Below are positions 36,619 through 45,408 of a stretch of DNA of 64,000 nt, piece after piece; position 1 is the stretch's first letter, and each line of letters starts with the position of its first letter. The notes beneath the pieces are model-generated. The model ran no database searches, was not told where the DNA came from, and worked only from the letters and a program-made list of their open reading frames with translations. The position numbers and the translations under genes are program-made. The stretch lies in NCBI RefSeq assembly GCF_009811415.1, contig NZ_BLIG01000001.1:248001-312000 (forward strand). Reading direction: 5' to 3'. Source of the stretch: Alteromonas sp. KUL106. GTDB taxonomy: Bacteria > Pseudomonadota > Gammaproteobacteria > Enterobacterales > Alteromonadaceae.

Positions 36619-37051
36619 TGCGAGATTCTCTAAAAATTAGACAAAAGTTTGATGCGGCGCATTATGCACACCCTCAAAGAATAAAAATAATTATCTTTTT
36701 ATATGCAACACATCACATTATGTTATACATTAAGACAGGTGAAGATAACGCTAATTGAGCGTTAAAAGCATGATAAAAATAGTGAAGTAAAGTGTTAAAA
36801 AACGATGTTGATAACGTGAATTTGAGGCGAATTGGGCTTGGTTATTTATCATTCTTCGCAGTACGTTGCTGATTAGCTTTAATGAGAAAATGCTTATATT
36901 TCAGTATTTAAAAAAGAAGGATATAGCTTAGGCACCGACAAATAAGCTATTTTTATACTGATAAACTAAAAAAATATATCGCGAGACTTGTAGGTGAGCC
37001 CTAACTGCGTTTTGTTTATATATTAGTAGTAAACAATATTTGGAGACGACG
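36619..37051. promoter_or_regulatory. Divergent control region between RND operon and LysR gene
   Basis: A 433-bp AT-rich gap holding no open frame worth calling. It must contain both promoters. One possible LysR-type site is ATGTTATACAT at 36720-36730 (ATG-N5-CAT), about 100 bp before the adaptor start. No -10/-35 pair could be fixed with confidence. The site is a weak match only. Confidence 0.35.
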
Positions 37052-38116
37052 ATGCGTCCACATGATTTAAATTTATTGATGATTTTTGATGCCATTATGA
37101 CTGAAGGAGCGATTACCCGCGCGGCAGATAGATTATCGATGACGCAGCCAGCCGTTTCCAATGCCCTCTCGCGCATGCGCACTGCCTGGAATGATGAGTT
37201 ATTCGTTAAAGACGGGCGCGGTATTCAGCCAACGTCATTTGCTAAAAATTTGTGGAGCCAAATTCAAGGGCCATTAGGTGAGCTTGAAGTAGCGGTAAAC
37301 CCCACCGATTTTAACCCTGCAACTGCCAAACGTACCTTTCGTATTGCCGCAACTGACAGTATTGTTTCTATGGTGTGGGGGCCGCTGCGAAAAGTTATTG
37401 AGAATGAAGCGCCGGGTATCAATATCCATGCTATCCCTAATTATGATATGGAAACGGATAAAATACTGAAAGATGCCGAGGCCGAGCTTACGTTCTCAAA
37501 ATACCAGGAACCTGGCTCTGTAATTCGTGCCGAACATGTGCTTGACCCCAGCTGGGTAGTCGTCATGCGCCCCGATCATCCCCTAGCTAAGTCTCAACTT
37601 AGTTTAGAAGACTTTGTTGCGGCCGATCATCTACTGGTCTCCGTAACAGGTGACGTAACCGGTCCAACTGATCAGGTGCTAGCCAACTTAGGCTTAAAAC
37701 GCCGCGTGGCTATGTCGGTAAACCAATTTTACAACGCCACGCCACTGCTAAAAGAAAGTAACCTCATTTGTGTTGCCCCGTCGTTAGTTATGGAAAAAGA
37801 AATCTTTTCTGGCGAGCTTGCTGTGTTTGAAACCCCCATTGATATCGTCAGTTCCCCATTATCTATCATGTGGCACAAGCGCCAAGACCAAGATGCAGGA
37901 CTACAATGGCTTCGAGGCTTAGTCGTCAAATTCATTCGCGAACGGGTAAAACGTCACGAAATGCTGCTTTCTCAGTGTTGTCGCAAAGCGTACTGTGCAG
38001 ATACGGTTAAACGTTTTATGGAGGAGCGAAATATGAATTGTGAAGCGTTCACCCCTGCACACCTCAGTACGCAGACAACGCCTATTGAGTCGCCAGACGT
38101 CGTGCAGCTAAAGTAA
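37052..38116 (+). CDS. LysR-family regulator divergent from the RND pump
   Basis: Transcriptional regulator of 354 residues, longer than the usual 300 because of a C-terminal tail of about 45 residues with several Cys. The N-terminal helix-turn-helix (LNLLMIFDAIMTEGAITRAA, then MTQPAVSNALSRMR) belongs to the NodD/LeuO/MexT-like branch. I use ATG 37052, with GGAG 7 bp upstream, instead of TTG 37040. It is divergent from the MexEF-like operon, as mexT is next to mexEF in Pseudomonas, so it is probably the pump's regulator. Its inducer is not known. Confidence 0.87.
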   Translation: MRPHDLNLLMIFDAIMTEGAITRAADRLSMTQPAVSNALSRMRTAWNDELFVKDGRGIQPTSFAKNLWSQIQGPLGELEVAVNPTDFNPATAKRTFRIAATDSIVSMVWGPLRKVIENEAPGINIHAIPNYDMETDKILKDAEAELTFSKYQEPGSVIRAEHVLDPSWVVVMRPDHPLAKSQLSLEDFVAADHLLVSVTGDVTGPTDQVLANLGLKRRVAMSVNQFYNATPLLKESNLICVAPSLVMEKEIFSGELAVFETPIDIVSSPLSIMWHKRQDQDAGLQWLRGLVVKFIRERVKRHEMLLSQCCRKAYCADTVKRFMEERNMNCEAFTPAHLSTQTTPIESPDVVQLK

Positions 38117-38203
38117 TGAGTAAACACGACACAGTTACAGCGCTGCTGTAGGTGGCGTTTTTTAACGCTTTCACCGCTTTAGCTGTTCTCTACAAACCCA
38201 CAA

Positions 38204-38219
38204 ATGTAACCGGTGTCAA
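38204..38219 (+). promoter_or_regulatory. Degenerate copy of the 16-bp LacI-type palindrome
   Basis: Matches the perfect site at 38400-38415 at 13 of 16 positions, with the right half (ACCGGTGTCAA) intact. It lies 196 bp upstream of that site in the 344-bp gap between the LysR gene and the receptor gene, a spacing that would allow repressor looping. The gap shows nothing else except a small hairpin (TACAGC / GCTGTA) near 38136-38150. Confidence 0.45.
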
Positions 38220-38399
38220 TCCTATTCAACAAGGGCATACCGCTGAGTTACAACTGTCGTTCAAAGCGCTCACCGGCTATTAATCGCAAAAAATATCGAC
38301 CATTAAATAGTCAAAGCATTTCTACAGACCCATTATGAGCGAAAAACCACGCTTCGTTATCTAATTATAAATTTTTTGTAAAAATTTCCCAACTAACAA

Positions 38400-38415
38400 T
38401 TGACACCGGTGTCAA
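38400..38415 (+). promoter_or_regulatory. LacI-type operator upstream of the second TonB receptor
   Basis: TTGACACCGGTGTCAA is a perfect 16-bp palindrome centred on CG, 46 bp before the receptor start. Its first six bases, TTGACA, could be the -35 element, with TAAGTT at 38424-38429 as -10 (18-bp spacing), so binding would block the promoter. An identical copy lies at 45200-45215 between the GH92 and GH28-like genes. Confidence 0.78.
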
Positions 38416-38460
38416 AAACCTTGTAAGTTTATGTTGCTGGAATGTTAATGGGAGATAATA

Positions 38461-41166
38461 ATGAATAAGACCGTAAAAACCGCAGTCGCGTTAAGCGTTG
38501 CTCACGCACTATCCACACTTTATGTTTTACCTGTTTATGCGCAAGAAAACGATGAAGAATCAGTAGAGATAGTAGAAGTTCAAGGTTTTCGAAGTGCCGT
38601 AATTAAAGCTAAAGATTTAAAACGTGAGTCTTTGGTTGCTCAAGACTCTATTGTTGCAGAAGATATCGCAGACTTTCCTGATTTAAACCTGGCCGACTCT
38701 TTACAGCGCGTGCCGGGCATCGCCATTACCCGAGAAGGCGGTGAAGGTCGTCAAATATCACTTCGAGGAATGGGACCACAATTCACACGCGTTGAAGTAA
38801 ACGGCATGGAGGCTCTAGGGTCATCGTCGTCTCCCATGGACAGTCGCGGCGCCGTAACCCGTTCGCGCGCGTTCGACTTTAACATCTTTGCCTCAGAACT
38901 TTTTAATCAAATCGATGTTAAAAAGTCGTATTCTGCGGAAATCGAAGAAGGCGGTATAGGCGGTACAGTTAATTTAAAAACCGCGAAACCTTTCGACTTC
39001 TCAGGAATGAAAGGCGTAATAGGCGTTCAAGGTGGTACCAACACCAATACCGATAACTTTGACAATCGTTTAGTTGGGATGCTGTCAAACACATGGGATA
39101 ACTTCGGTGCGCTTGCGTCAGTGGCTTATAGCACACGAGAGTCGCGCGAATTTGGCTACAACACCTACAGATGGCGTAAGAGAAGCACGTCAAACTACAG
39201 TGATAGTCTAGATGCCAATACCGCTCAACTACTCGAAGACGGTGAACTATGGTTTTCCAGAGGTAACCGATACTCAGTATGGAATAACCAACAAGAGCGC
39301 TTAGGTATAACGGCGTCTTTACAATATCGCCCCTCTGATGATTTAAATATTAGCTTAGATTTTCTGCGCGGTGAGCTAAACAATACGCTGGATGAGCACC
39401 ATATTTCAACTGGCGGTTCAAGCAGTACAGCTCTTGGTCGCGTGGAAGAGCTAGAGTTCATTGACAATAATGGCGATAAAGAAGTCGTCTTTGGCCGTTA
39501 TTCAGACACCACAATAAGAACAGAATCACGAGAAGATTATAATGAGTCAGTTTTCACACAACTAACCTTGAGTGTAGACTGGAACATCACTGATGATTTC
39601 ATAGCAAACGCACAGATTGGGTCTAGCTCTTCTGACTACGACCAACCCAAGGTAAATAAGGCCAACCTAATGCGGCCTGGCAGCGGTATTACCACCGACT
39701 TTACTCAAGACCGCTTTTACGGTGTAAATACTTATGACTTCGACCCTGCCTCCCCTGACGGCTGGCTGGTTAAAGATTTGTATTTCCAAGAAGACTACAT
39801 AACCAACGATTTCGACAACGCCAGGGTAGATTTTAAGTACTTCGTTGGCGATACAGGAACCATTAGCTTCGGCGCTAATTATAAAAAATTCTCTAACACG
39901 GGTGAGCGTCGTCAAGATTCTGGTTATGTTCAGAGTAAAGACACGCCTCTTAATAACGGTGTAATCACAATTTCACCTGATGTCACCGAAGTGTATTCAG
40001 ACCACCCTGATCAAGATTGGCTACAGCTTGATATGGCGAAGATACAGGCGTTTTATGGCCTTTCTGGCCTATCATTAGGTGAAGATAAGGTTATTAGTAC
40101 ATTCGCCTACGATGTAGAAGAAGAAACCCAAGCCCTCTATGGTATGTATAGCTGGGACAGTATGCTAAACGACGCCAACTTTAGAGGAAGCGTCGGTCTT
40201 CGCTATTACAATACTGAATTAACCTCCAAGGGTATCTCTGGCGGTGAAGACATTATTATGGTTCGCGATTATTCAGGCGTTTTACCAACACTGAATGTGG
40301 TTTATGAAGTGAGTGAAGATGTGCTACTTCGCTTTAGCGCAAGTAAAAACCTCACGCGTCCTTCTTTAAGTGCCCTATCCGTATCAGCTAGCGTATCGCA
40401 AGCCACGCTATCAGAAGGAGATATCGGCTCTGTTACAATTGGTAACCCCAGCTTAAAGCCTTACTCTTCTGTTAATATCGACACCTCTTTGGAGTCTTAT
40501 TTTGACGGTGTTGGTTACTTTTCTGTCGCGGTATTTTATAAAGACATCAAAGACTTTATTGTTACTGAAACTGCAGCACAAACAAGAACCCTTGAAGAAC
40601 TATCGTTGCCAAATAGCTTGTTGCCAAATGGCGGAACGCCAACTACGCAGTTTAACGTGACGACCCCTCAAAATTCAGATTCATCAACCATCAAAGGCTT
40701 CGAACTCGCTTTCCAACGTGACTTCGATTTCTTACCTGAGCCGTTTCAGAATTTTGGTTTAATTGCCAACTATACATGGGCAGATGGCAACAGTACGTAT
40801 CGAAACGTACAAGGAAGTGGCGAGGATCAAGTTAAAGCCTTTCAAGGCTTGTCGAAAAGCAGCTATAACCTCACTCTTTATTATGAGACTGACGAATGGG
40901 GAGCGCGCGTTTCAGCAGCCTACCGAGATAGATATATCAGTAGCGTAGAAGCGGGTCTAGGGGATGAAGATGAGCGCGGATTCCACGAAACAACCTATGT
41001 GGATTTCTCGGCATTCTATCAAGTTAACGAGTCGCTTAAGTTAAACATTGAGGGAATTAACTTAACGAATGAACAAGAAATACAATATAGTGACTCAAGT
41101 GACCGTCCTTACAACACGACGACCAGTGGAAGAACCTTTATGGCAGGTGCTACCTATCGGTTTTAA
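38461..41166 (+). CDS. TonB-dependent outer-membrane receptor (mannosidase locus)
   Basis: Outer-membrane receptor of 901 residues. A signal peptide (about 1-28, ending VYAQ) is followed by a TonB-box-like stretch (EIVEVQGF), a plug domain (NLADSLQRVPGIAITREGGE, RQISLRGMGPQFTRVEVNG) and a beta-barrel ending in Phe (GATYRF). It is of the TIGR01782 type used for glycan uptake. GGAG lies 8 bp before the ATG. Its operator is shared with the GH92/GH28-like promoter region, so it probably imports the oligosaccharides those enzymes make or trim. The ligand is not determined by sequence. Confidence 0.93.
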   Translation: MNKTVKTAVALSVAHALSTLYVLPVYAQENDEESVEIVEVQGFRSAVIKAKDLKRESLVAQDSIVAEDIADFPDLNLADSLQRVPGIAITREGGEGRQISLRGMGPQFTRVEVNGMEALGSSSSPMDSRGAVTRSRAFDFNIFASELFNQIDVKKSYSAEIEEGGIGGTVNLKTAKPFDFSGMKGVIGVQGGTNTNTDNFDNRLVGMLSNTWDNFGALASVAYSTRESREFGYNTYRWRKRSTSNYSDSLDANTAQLLEDGELWFSRGNRYSVWNNQQERLGITASLQYRPSDDLNISLDFLRGELNNTLDEHHISTGGSSSTALGRVEELEFIDNNGDKEVVFGRYSDTTIRTESREDYNESVFTQLTLSVDWNITDDFIANAQIGSSSSDYDQPKVNKANLMRPGSGITTDFTQDRFYGVNTYDFDPASPDGWLVKDLYFQEDYITNDFDNARVDFKYFVGDTGTISFGANYKKFSNTGERRQDSGYVQSKDTPLNNGVITISPDVTEVYSDHPDQDWLQLDMAKIQAFYGLSGLSLGEDKVISTFAYDVEEETQALYGMYSWDSMLNDANFRGSVGLRYYNTELTSKGISGGEDIIMVRDYSGVLPTLNVVYEVSEDVLLRFSASKNLTRPSLSALSVSASVSQATLSEGDIGSVTIGNPSLKPYSSVNIDTSLESYFDGVGYFSVAVFYKDIKDFIVTETAAQTRTLEELSLPNSLLPNGGTPTTQFNVTTPQNSDSSTIKGFELAFQRDFDFLPEPFQNFGLIANYTWADGNSTYRNVQGSGEDQVKAFQGLSKSSYNLTLYYETDEWGARVSAAYRDRYISSVEAGLGDEDERGFHETTYVDFSAFYQVNESLKLNIEGINLTNEQEIQYSDSSDRPYNTTTSGRTFMAGATYRF

Positions 41167-41192
41167 TTTGCTATAAAAACGTGAACGAAACC

Positions 41193-41222
41193 AGGCGCCT
41201 ACACTTAAGGCGCCTTTTCTAT
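41193..41222 (+). terminator. Terminator after the second TonB receptor
   Basis: Two AGGCGCCT arms (41193-41200 and 41208-41215) with a 7-nt loop, followed by a T-rich stretch. It lies 27 bp past the receptor stop and precedes the PHP gene by about 95 bp, so that gene may have partial read-through or its own promoter. Confidence 0.75.
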
Positions 41223-41316
41223 TTTTAGTTAATGTGGAGCCGTTGACCTATCCCTTACCATTTTACATCGGTAGACGGCCCTACAACTTTCTCAACGAAC
41301 ACTAAGGGCACTTCCA

Positions 41317-42780
41317 ATGCGCTACCCTTTGTTTTACTTCATTATACTACTCACTTCTTTGTTCACCGCGTCGTGTAAAAGTACCCACAGTAATACGTAC
41401 GATACGTCTGCATCAAGCCGTTCCCTTACAGACGCAGAGTCTGCGCCAGCATGGCTAGCGGGCGACCATCATATCCATGGTAAATATAGTGCAAGATGGG
41501 ACTGGAGCACGACGCCCCCCACACCTATATTGCGGGGCGATGCGCAGTACGCCACTGCGCTATACGCACAAATGGCGAGGCATCATAATTTGAGCTGGAT
41601 GGTGACCACAGATCATGGTGGTCCAGGGCACAGCTCCGTTAACTTAGAACACGCCTATCCAGAGCTTGTCGCTTCGCGTAAAGCGACACCTGAGGTGTTG
41701 CAGTTTTATGGCATGGAGTTCGACACACCTGGCGCCCGTCACTGCAGCTTAATTATCCCTTATAGCGAGACAGAAGCAGAACAGCTTTTCCGGTTAGAAT
41801 CGCAGTTTAATAGAAGGGAAATTGAGCCTGACACCGCCTCGAGAGATACCGATGAATTTATGCTTCAAGCACTCAAAGCCATGCAGGAAGAACAAAAACC
41901 ACCTATTTTAATCGTAAACCACCCTGCTCGCTTAGCTGAAAAGCTCTCTGGTTTTAAAAAAGTCACGCCTCAAAAACTAAGAAAATGGCAAGACACTGCA
42001 CCTGACGTCGTTATTGGCATGGAAGGCGCGCCCGGTCACCAAGCAAATGCACTCAATCCCGACGGCTCCATTCGAGAGAGTGGATTACGGGGTGGATATA
42101 ACGACTTTCCAACAATGGGCGGATTTGATCAAATGACAGCCGTAGTCGGCGGCGTCTGGGACAGTCTGTTGAGTGAAGGCAGACGCTGGTGGATCACAGC
42201 CACTTCCGATAGCCACATGCACTATACAGAGGGACGAACCGACTTTTGGCCTGGTGAGTATTCAAAAACCTATGTGTTTGCAAGAAAACAGTACGACGAT
42301 ATTATGCAGGCGATGCGACAAGGGAAAATGTTTGCGACTACCGGAGATTTAATTGATTCACTTTCTGTTAAAGCGAGAGTTGAAAAGGGCCAAGCCGCAG
42401 ATATAGGCGAAACCATAACAGTAAAATCAGGCGAATCAATCTCTATAGAAGTCAAATTTCGCGACCCTGACACCCTTAATTTTGGCCGTCAAAACCCCAG
42501 TGTGGAACGGGTAGACGTGATTATTGGTATGATCAACACCGACGCTGCTGCAGCGCCTTTGCCTGTCGTTCATCGCTTTACATCAAAAGACTGGCATGTG
42601 GACGGACAGTTTCGCACGATAAAAATGGACATTGAAGCAGTAAAACACGCACAGTATGTTCGCATCAGAGGCACGAATAATAAGAATGAGTTGGAGCCAC
42701 AGATAGACACAGCAGGAGAAGATCCTTGGGCTGATTTATGGTTTTACAGCAACCCTGTGTTTATCAGCGTAAAGGAATGA
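41317..42780 (+). CDS. PHP-type (CehA/McbA-like) metallohydrolase lipoprotein
   Basis: Exported protein of 487 residues with a lipobox (FTASC, Cys at about 20). The PHP-like metal site is visible as DHHIHGKYS, TTDHGGPGH, NHPAR and a late SDSHMHY, so a di- or trinuclear metal hydrolase is likely. Proteins of this kind are called CehA/McbA family and are common in glycan loci, where their substrate is usually unknown; phosphoesterase or ester hydrolysis has been proposed for the fold. A C-terminal beta-rich domain begins around residue 340. It lies between the receptor gene and the converging GH92 gene. I would not assign a substrate. Confidence 0.82.
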   Translation: MRYPLFYFIILLTSLFTASCKSTHSNTYDTSASSRSLTDAESAPAWLAGDHHIHGKYSARWDWSTTPPTPILRGDAQYATALYAQMARHHNLSWMVTTDHGGPGHSSVNLEHAYPELVASRKATPEVLQFYGMEFDTPGARHCSLIIPYSETEAEQLFRLESQFNRREIEPDTASRDTDEFMLQALKAMQEEQKPPILIVNHPARLAEKLSGFKKVTPQKLRKWQDTAPDVVIGMEGAPGHQANALNPDGSIRESGLRGGYNDFPTMGGFDQMTAVVGGVWDSLLSEGRRWWITATSDSHMHYTEGRTDFWPGEYSKTYVFARKQYDDIMQAMRQGKMFATTGDLIDSLSVKARVEKGQAADIGETITVKSGESISIEVKFRDPDTLNFGRQNPSVERVDVIIGMINTDAAAAPLPVVHRFTSKDWHVDGQFRTIKMDIEAVKHAQYVRIRGTNNKNELEPQIDTAGEDPWADLWFYSNPVFISVKE

Positions 42781-42787
42781 TTTAGCT

Positions 42788-42825
42788 GCCGGCACATAAT
42801 TATTAGAGGTACGTGCCGGCGTTGG
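42788..42825. terminator. Hairpin between converging PHP and GH92 genes
   Basis: An 8-bp GC-rich stem (GCCGGCAC / GTGCCGGC) with a 17-nt loop fills the 51-bp gap between the two convergent stop codons. T-richness after the stem is weak on both strands, so it may be a poor bidirectional terminator. Confidence 0.5.
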
Positions 42826-42831
42826 TTTTAA

Positions 42832-45120
42832 TTATTTCTGAGTGGTGGATAGTGAGGGCGGGAACTTGCCCTCTCCCCAATTCGAAGGCTTTGCTGCCAT
42901 CTTCAATCTTAATTCCCCCCCTTTTATTACTTCAGAGTGGTTTATCCACGTGTTGTGAAATGGCTTGCCATTTAAGGTGGCAGAAACAATATACCGGTTT
43001 TTTTCGCTGTAATTTTCTGCTACCACTTTAAAGGTATTACCTCCTTCAACATGCAACGTTGCCGACTTCACTTGCGGAGAATTTATTAAATAATAAGGCT
43101 GCCCTGCATTTGGAAAAAGTCCAATCATATGAAAAGCAAGCCACGACGACATTGCCCCAGAGTCATCATTACCAGGCAAGCCATCGCGCTTGCTAGAATA
43201 ATGCTCTTGGACTATTTTGCGAACCCTGTCTGAACTCAAATGAGGTTTACCCAGCCAGTGATATAGCGTTGGCGTTAAAAATGAGGGTTCATTGGCGACG
43301 TTGTAGTAATTGTGCTCAAAGAATGTATTCAAGCGAGATTCAAAAGCGTCGCTGCCGCCGCTCTTCTCTATGATTGCAGCAATATCATGGGGTACATAAA
43401 ACGAGTATTCCCATGAACTCGCTTCGTAGAAAAATCCACACCACCAGCACACACAGTTAGGCCAGTCTTGTGCAATGGGCGTGTAGCTAACGCGTGTGGA
43501 AACACCGTCTGTAATGTTACACGGGATTTCGTCTACCCAATTTCCGTTAACATCTTTTGGCATAATAAAACCACGTGCACCGTCATGTTCTACATTGCGC
43601 CACAGGTTTTGCCAATTATCGGCCTGTTCTATAAAACGATAATACTCCCCCATTCGATGCAGCCCTTTAGCCACAGTAGCCAGCGCGAAATCGTTGTAGG
43701 CGTACTCTAATGTTCTGTTTCCCGCGCGCACATAATCGGTAGAAACGTAGCCGAGACGATTGTAGTCTGGCAAACCACCTCGCCCTTCTTTTTCACTGTT
43801 TCCACCCGGTGCAACGGTTGCATTTTTAATCATAGCTTTGAGGGCTAGGTGATAATTTACCCCTCGAAGATTTTTTACGTAGGCGTCAGCAATGACAATA
43901 TCCGCATTAGAGCCTCCCTGGGTGCGGCCGTTAGTGTTTCCACTTCGCCCCTCTGGTAAATACCCATCATACTTGTAGATATTTAACATGCCGTTGATGA
44001 TATCGGCTTGGCGCACGGGATCGATGATTGTAAGAAGGGGGGAGGACGTCCGAAACGTATCCCAAATAGCATAAAAATCGTCATAGTATGGCGTGGCTGT
44101 CCACAAAGGGTTTTCCCCTGAGCGGTCTACAGGCATTAGCATTGTGTGATAAAGACCCGTGTAGAACATCTTCCGCTGCTCAAGACTCGCTGTCGAATCT
44201 AATTCGATCCTAGACAGCAATTTCTCCCACTTTTGCTCAGTTTGCTGACGCACTAAGTTAAAGTCCCAGTGAGGTATGTCATTTTTTAAATTTTCCGCTG
44301 CTTTAGCTTCACTAATAAATGAAATGCCTATCTTCATCTTTATTGTTTTTCGCTGGTGATCAGTGAAGAAACAAAGCACCCCTGTTTTTTCGCCGGAATC
44401 AAATTGCTTGTTTACAGAGGGAAATAAAGTCTCGCCCTTAAATGTACTAAAACGATCACAAGGTTGGTCTAATTCTGCGTGATAATAAACGGTATAGGCA
44501 TTACCGTTGTTCCAGCCACCCCGGATACGACTGTATCCTCGAATCTGAGTGGAAGATAAAACGTCAACCTCAGACCCGACGAACTGCTGCGCTTCTCTGG
44601 CATCTGGTACAGGGTTTTCCCCTAGAAAAAAACCGCCATCAATTTTTATGGCATTGTGAGCGGTATCTCTAAAGGTGTACTGATGAAACGCGGCGCGCTC
44701 AGCCGTGGTCAGTTCCGCTTTTATACCCCACTTGGTCAGTACTGTTGCATAATACCCTGCTTGAGCCTGCTCATTCGTGCGTAAACTGCGCTGGTCGATT
44801 GACTCAACATTACCCGAAAATGGCATGACGGAAATGTTTCCATATTTAGGACCACCACCGGTTCCGCTAACATGCACTTGGCTAAAGCCGACCAACGATT
44901 TTGTCAAATCCGGATCGTAACCACTATTACTATGGGTACCAATGTCAGGCCCAGGCTTAACCATTCCAAAAGGTGTACTTGGGCCGACAAATACATTTCC
45001 CAATCCTTCAGAACCAATAAACGGGTCAATGTATTGATGATAACTACTATCCTTCGTATACCCTTTCGATAAAGGTAAGCAAAACAATAATAATAGCGTC
45101 GTTTTCAGCAAGGGCTTCAT
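42832..45120 (-). CDS. GH92 alpha-mannosidase, exported
   Basis: Predicted calcium-dependent exo-alpha-mannosidase of GH92, about 762 residues. A signal peptide starts at the ATG at 45120 (MKPLLKTTLLLLFCLPLSKG). An in-frame GTG at 45159 would add 13 residues and cannot be excluded. N-terminal family segments are YIDPFIGSEGLGNVFVGPST and GTGGGPKYGNISVMPFSG. The C-terminal catalytic motif is GNDDSGAMSSW, then LFPNAG. The enzyme likely acts in the periplasm, trimming mannose from oligosaccharides brought in by the receptor. Its promoter region holds the perfect operator at 45200-45215, shared with the divergent GH28-like gene. Linkage specificity (1,2, 1,3 or other) cannot be read here. Confidence 0.92.
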   Translation of the reverse strand: MKPLLKTTLLLLFCLPLSKGYTKDSSYHQYIDPFIGSEGLGNVFVGPSTPFGMVKPGPDIGTHSNSGYDPDLTKSLVGFSQVHVSGTGGGPKYGNISVMPFSGNVESIDQRSLRTNEQAQAGYYATVLTKWGIKAELTTAERAAFHQYTFRDTAHNAIKIDGGFFLGENPVPDAREAQQFVGSEVDVLSSTQIRGYSRIRGGWNNGNAYTVYYHAELDQPCDRFSTFKGETLFPSVNKQFDSGEKTGVLCFFTDHQRKTIKMKIGISFISEAKAAENLKNDIPHWDFNLVRQQTEQKWEKLLSRIELDSTASLEQRKMFYTGLYHTMLMPVDRSGENPLWTATPYYDDFYAIWDTFRTSSPLLTIIDPVRQADIINGMLNIYKYDGYLPEGRSGNTNGRTQGGSNADIVIADAYVKNLRGVNYHLALKAMIKNATVAPGGNSEKEGRGGLPDYNRLGYVSTDYVRAGNRTLEYAYNDFALATVAKGLHRMGEYYRFIEQADNWQNLWRNVEHDGARGFIMPKDVNGNWVDEIPCNITDGVSTRVSYTPIAQDWPNCVCWWCGFFYEASSWEYSFYVPHDIAAIIEKSGGSDAFESRLNTFFEHNYYNVANEPSFLTPTLYHWLGKPHLSSDRVRKIVQEHYSSKRDGLPGNDDSGAMSSWLAFHMIGLFPNAGQPYYLINSPQVKSATLHVEGGNTFKVVAENYSEKNRYIVSATLNGKPFHNTWINHSEVIKGGELRLKMAAKPSNWGEGKFPPSLSTTQK

Positions 45121-45199
45121 CGAAGCAGCTTTTAAGTACTTATTAGACAAAACAACCACCTGTTAATTAATTTCTTATCAACGTTTTTTTAACACGCAG

Positions 45200-45215
45200 T
45201 TGACACCGGTGTCAA
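45200..45215 (+). promoter_or_regulatory. LacI-type operator between GH92 and GH28-like genes
   Basis: TTGACACCGGTGTCAA, identical over 16 bp to the site at 38400-38415. It lies 80 bp upstream of the GH92 ATG and 194 bp upstream of the GH28-like ATG in the 288-bp divergent region, so one bound dimer could control the GH92 promoter directly and perhaps both genes. The rest of the gap holds no other clear signal. Confidence 0.78.
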
Positions 45216-45408
45216 ATTTCAGGTAACGTCTAAACGACCTTAAGTATTTATCCTTAATTTTAGAATCAACACCATGAAATTATTATAAAAATTTCAAACG
45301 CAACAGATGTTTACGCTTTAGAAAGACCTGAATTAGGCGTTGTCGAATCATTCCGTTTATTTTTAGCGGCGCTCGACAACCCCAACAAAGAAAAAAGGAT
45401 TGTTAGCT

